Shown here: in pieces, positions 61,266 through 64,000 of the stretch
Numbering within the stretch: position 1 is the stretch's first letter
Layout: every line of letters starts with the position of its first letter
DNA from: Proteobacteria bacterium 005FR1
GTDB lineage: Bacteria > Pseudomonadota > Gammaproteobacteria > Pseudomonadales > Cellvibrionaceae
Direction of reading: 5' to 3'
Assembly (NCBI GenBank): GCA_026192395.1
Contig: WACF01000001.1
Span: 1,573,637 to 1,637,636, forward strand
DNA length: 64,000 nucleotides
Position numbers and translations under genes: made by a program
The notes under the pieces: model-generated
What the model was told of the DNA's origin: nothing
Database searches by the model: none
Seen by the model: the letters and a program-made list of their open reading frames with translations, nothing else

Positions 61266-61937
61266 ATGATGCATTCTGCTAATAACACTTCGGCTCTGAT
61301 CATTGCTGCACCATCGCTCGCTCAGCAACGCGTAGTTGTCATCAGCTTCGTGCTGCTAACAGGCGCCCTGGTGTGGTGGCAAAACGCTGATCCCAGTTCC
61401 GACTTCGTCGTGCAGAAATTCTCACAGACTCCCCTGCCCGATGTAGTCGCGCAACTCGACTTTACCAGCGCCGAAGCCTCTTGGAACGGTTTGGAGGTAG
61501 ACCAGTACGGCAACTTGAAGATCGGGCCCATGACGCAGTCGGCGCTGGTCGACGCTATTGCCGTCATTCAGGACGAATCTTCTGAGTTACAGACGGACCG
61601 CCTGGCTCTCGTACTGGGAAAACAATTTGGCGAGACCGCGAGCCAACAGATTATGGAACTGGTTCCGGCACTTAAAAACTACGGGGAGGTTGAGCAGCGC
61701 TGGTGGGAAAAGAACGGCGGTAGAAATCCACCGCCCTACGAAGAATTGTTTCAACTGCAAAACGAGCTACTGGGCAAGACTCTGGCATCGACGCTGTTCT
61801 CCGAGCAGCGCCGGCTCGCAAAAATGATGCTGGCCAGCCAGAATATTCACAATGACGTGAGTCTCACTCAGGCACAAAAGGATGCGGCACTGATGGATCT
61901 GCAGAAAGCCTTTCAGGAAGATGCGGCCAATGACTAA
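61266..61937 (+). CDS. Short lipase-chaperone-like membrane protein
   Basis: About 223 residues. A hydrophobic helix near the N-terminus (VVVISFVLLTGALVWWQN) is followed by SWNGLEVDQYGNLKIG and SALVDAIAVIQDESSELQTDRL, which resemble the start of LifO-type lipase foldases (the SLxGTxVDG...DxxGNLV region), and a helical arm (EVEQRWWEKN and on). It is about 120 residues shorter than LifO and lacks the second globular half. The start could be 61266 or 61269. It overlaps the Lnt-like gene by 8 nt. A full LifO-type gene lies convergent 1.6 kb to the right. Confidence 0.65.
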   Translation: MMHSANNTSALIIAAPSLAQQRVVVISFVLLTGALVWWQNADPSSDFVVQKFSQTPLPDVVAQLDFTSAEASWNGLEVDQYGNLKIGPMTQSALVDAIAVIQDESSELQTDRLALVLGKQFGETASQQIMELVPALKNYGEVEQRWWEKNGGRNPPPYEELFQLQNELLGKTLASTLFSEQRRLAKMMLASQNIHNDVSLTQAQKDAALMDLQKAFQEDAAND

Positions 61938-63477
61938 GCACGTATCGCCCTGGCTGACCTCCGCAGTCGCAGCCCTGGGCTGCGCCTCCCTCTCCGCCGC
62001 ATCGGCGCTGTTTCCCAAGTTTTACCTGCTGGGCTGGATTGCCTTCGTGCCGTTTTTGCTCGGCTTGCAACGGTGCCACAGCGCAAAGCAGGCCTATGGC
62101 TTCGGACTCTTCACCGGGCTATTAGCTTTCGGTCTGTCCAACTACTGGATGGCGGAGTTTATCCGACTATTCAAGGGCTATTCGCTCGTGCATAGCATTA
62201 GTCTGGCATCGCTTTATTGGCTTTACTGCGCCCAGATCTTCGGAATCATCGCCGTGTTGACCCACTACGGCCGACGCGCAAACGCGGTGCTATGGGTATT
62301 TCCCACCGTGCTAGCGCTCGTTTTTGCCTTCTACCCTACCCTTTTCCCCTGGCAGCTTGGCAATGCGCAAAGTGAATTTCTGGTGGCCTTACAGGCGATT
62401 GAGATCACCGGGGTTAGCGGCCTGGATTTTATGCTTGGTATCGTCAACGTGCTTGTCGCCCAGGCGCTGATTGGCCGGCCGGTGTTTTTTCAGCGCAGCG
62501 CACTGGCAGCGTACGCCCTGGTGGCTGCCTGGTTTGTTTACGGGGTTTTCAGCCTAGCCTACTGGGATAATGCCCTTGCGCGCTGGGAAACATATAAGGT
62601 GGGCTTGGTACAACCCGACGAACCGCCCACGATTGACATCCCCGGTCCGCGTCCCGGCTTTACTTTGAGTTATCCACTCGAGATGGATCTGACCGAGCAG
62701 TTGGTGTCTTCCGGCGCCGACCTGGTGATCTGGCCCGAGTTGCGGAACAAGCAGTACTACACCCGACCATTTGTGAAAGCCGCTTACCTGCGGCAGGTGT
62801 CGGAATTGGCAACGCCGCTGCTGTTCCAATCCACTGAACAGGAGGAGCGCGGGAGTCAGCTACGCCTTTTCAACACCGCCACACTGATCGACGGGAGCGG
62901 CAATCAAGCTGCCAGCTATCGGAAAATGAAGCGTATTGCCATGGCTGAATACCTGCCATTGTTCAGTGAATCGGAAGCCGTCAAAGGCCAGGTGCGGCAA
63001 TTTCTGGGGGCGTTTTTTGGAGATTTCAGCGCTGGCCAGGAGCCGCAACGCTTTGAAGTGGGCGACGCTTCGATTACGCCGTTTGTCTGCTACGAGATCA
63101 TCTTTCCAACCTTTGTAGCAGCCTCCGTCAGCGCTACGGGAGGCGACATTCTGACCGTGCAATCCAATAACAGCTGGTTTGGCGACACGCGGGTTCCCTA
63201 TCAGCACATGGCTGCTTCGGTGTTGCGCAGTGTGGAAAATCGCCGACCACTGGTGCACGTCATGAATAACGGCCTCGGGGGGGTGGCGCTGCCCAACGGT
63301 CGCATCCTGCTACGTACGCCTCAGCACCAAATCGCAGGCTATCTGCTGGATGTACCCTACCGCGGTCACGAAGAGAAGCGTAGCCTCACATTTTATAGCC
63401 GCTTTCCTCATTGGCTGCTTACGCTTCTTGGCTTGGGATTACTGTTAATGTTGGTGCGCGCACGGCGAAGCGCCTGA
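61930..63477 (+). CDS. Apolipoprotein N-acyltransferase-like protein
   Basis: 515 residues. Six to seven N-terminal membrane helices (residues 8-225) and a nitrilase-like domain with Glu in DLVIWPELRN, Lys in YRKMKRIAMAEYLP and Cys in TPFVCYEIIFP, the Lnt catalytic triad. AGGAAG lies 8 nt upstream of the ATG at 61930. The start overlaps the foldase-like gene, suggesting coupling. Residues around the cysteine and the C-terminal helix (LLTLLGLGLLLMLV) are typical. Lnt normally has its own housekeeping locus beside corC; this copy beside a foldase-like gene may be a paralogue with another role. Confidence 0.85.
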   Translation: MTKHVSPWLTSAVAALGCASLSAASALFPKFYLLGWIAFVPFLLGLQRCHSAKQAYGFGLFTGLLAFGLSNYWMAEFIRLFKGYSLVHSISLASLYWLYCAQIFGIIAVLTHYGRRANAVLWVFPTVLALVFAFYPTLFPWQLGNAQSEFLVALQAIEITGVSGLDFMLGIVNVLVAQALIGRPVFFQRSALAAYALVAAWFVYGVFSLAYWDNALARWETYKVGLVQPDEPPTIDIPGPRPGFTLSYPLEMDLTEQLVSSGADLVIWPELRNKQYYTRPFVKAAYLRQVSELATPLLFQSTEQEERGSQLRLFNTATLIDGSGNQAASYRKMKRIAMAEYLPLFSESEAVKGQVRQFLGAFFGDFSAGQEPQRFEVGDASITPFVCYEIIFPTFVAASVSATGGDILTVQSNNSWFGDTRVPYQHMAASVLRSVENRRPLVHVMNNGLGGVALPNGRILLRTPQHQIAGYLLDVPYRGHEEKRSLTFYSRFPHWLLTLLGLGLLLMLVRARRSA

Positions 63478-63542
63478 TCCTGTAATTCGCCGGCGCCGCG
63501 ATCATCAGTCATATTGAATGGGCGCAAATCCACTGTCCACCC

Positions 63543-64000
63543 TCACTCCTGATCGCGGGTTTCCCGTTGGTAGCTGGTAAGCCGAGCACGTTCCAGCTCT
63601 TCCGGGCTGAAATACTGTGCGAGTAGCTGTTCGACTTGACGCTCCTTTTCGGCCTCGTCCAGTGCCGCCTGCATCACGTTTTCCCGCGCCTGCCAAAAAC
63701 CGTCAAAGCGGCTTTGCCACCGAGCTTCCTCACGGTCGGCCGCGGCGAGCTCTTGCGCTTTGACTGGCCCCAGAAGCTCCTCACGGGCCGAATAGATCTC
63801 CTCGCTCGAGGCGCCGTCTTCGCGCAGGCGCTCGACTTCGTCTGCCGCCACCTGTTCCGGTGTCATCTCGCCCAGCGCCAGCAAGCGGTCGTTCAACTTC
63901 TGTTGTAGCGCCTGTAACTGCGACTGCTTTTGTTCGTCCGTCAAATCGGCGTTCTGCTGAATTTCCATGGTGGCAAACATATGACGAGCTTGAGCATTTT
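63543..64000 (-). CDS. Lipase chaperone (LifO-type), C-terminal part, runs off the right edge
   Basis: The frame runs from the window end to 63543, about 152 residues, ending RARLTSYQRETRDQE. FATMEIQQNADLTDEQKQSQ and SAREELLGPVKAQELAAADR, WQSRFDGFWQARENVMQ and VEQLLAQYFSPEELERARLT are the helical C-terminal half of lipase foldases, which wrap the secreted lipase to help it fold. The upstream lipase gene is expected to the right. An internal ATG (63980) is not the start, as the frame stays open through the edge. Confidence 0.85.
   Translation of the reverse strand, partial: NAQARHMFATMEIQQNADLTDEQKQSQLQALQQKLNDRLLALGEMTPEQVAADEVERLREDGASSEEIYSAREELLGPVKAQELAAADREEARWQSRFDGFWQARENVMQAALDEAEKERQVEQLLAQYFSPEELERARLTSYQRETRDQE

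Noticed and set aside
1-64000. tRNA, rRNA or prophage genes
   Set aside because: Looked for conserved tRNA arms, rRNA stretches and phage structural or integrase genes on both strands and saw none.

Overview
The window is a GC-rich stretch of a Gram-negative gammaproteobacterial chromosome, probably from a marine or salt-adapted heterotroph. The basis is the gene set: DnaE, RlmE (FtsJ), an Mla-type lipid ABC system, LifO-type lipase foldase genes, OhrR-like and AraC-type regulators, ectoine synthase, a GH16 beta-glucanase, an alginate-export-type porin, and many secreted esterases and beta-propeller or discoidin proteins. The genus cannot be fixed from sequence alone. No rRNA, tRNA, prophage or CRISPR array was seen.

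Layout. 1-11 kb (mostly minus strand): the end of a secreted protein, a Gln-rich EF-hand protein, an HTH-methyltransferase, dnaE, a NERD-domain protein, a DUF3667 membrane protein, an M16 peptidase fused to a membrane/PH-like tail, and a DUF2959 lipoprotein. 11-15.7 kb: a membrane diguanylate cyclase, a small secreted protein, an AraC/GyrI-like regulator behind a perfect inverted repeat, and a cytochrome P460-like gene divergent from an OhrR-like regulator with palindromes between them. 15.7-19.3 kb: a four-gene Mla/MCE lipid-transport operon. 19.3-21.2 kb: a P-loop kinase and a candidate XRE/nucleotidyltransferase toxin-antitoxin pair flanked by an inverted pair of short repeats. 21.2-25.8 kb: a PQQ dehydrogenase, a solitary ectC and divergent modBC without modA.

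25.8-36 kb is the accessory region. It holds an AT-richer orphan gene whose 3' end is made of a dispersed repeat, a REP-associated tyrosine transposase (RAYT) framed by inverted copies of that repeat with a tandem array and gene fragments, a multidomain GH16 glucanase, and an intact IS3-family element with a -1 frameshift heptamer and a 4-bp target duplication just upstream of a secreted hydrolase. A GST, a small orphan ORF and a B3-type metallo-hydrolase follow.

36-52 kb: a mismatch-domain-less MutS-like ATPase, a four-repeat discoidin/PKD exoprotein whose signal peptide is in a different frame (T6 tract), a YtfJ-like protein, a two-component pair (receiver and CHASE-GAF kinase), an RsgA GTPase, a PPOX-fold protein, a TPR protein, a DMT exporter, an esterase, a decayed chemoreceptor and an AlgE-like porin. 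52-64 kb: a two-gene membrane operon with a conserved-looking histidine pattern, a decayed acyltransferase, a SpoU methyltransferase coupled to a FAD dehydrogenase, rlmE, a small glycine-rich membrane protein, an FKBP isomerase, a secreted esterase, and a lipase-foldase-like gene coupled to an Lnt-like gene facing the C-terminus of a LifO lipase chaperone.

Two themes cut across the window. The first is export: secreted hydrolases, binding proteins and their folding or lipid-trafficking helpers. The second is repeat-driven or deletion-driven gene remodelling: repeats inside modC and at two gene ends, a T6 frame offset, and two genes with out-of-frame internal deletions. The best candidates for undescribed biology are the XRE/NTase pair, the M16-membrane-PH fusion, the histidine-rich membrane pair and the foldase-like/Lnt-like pair.
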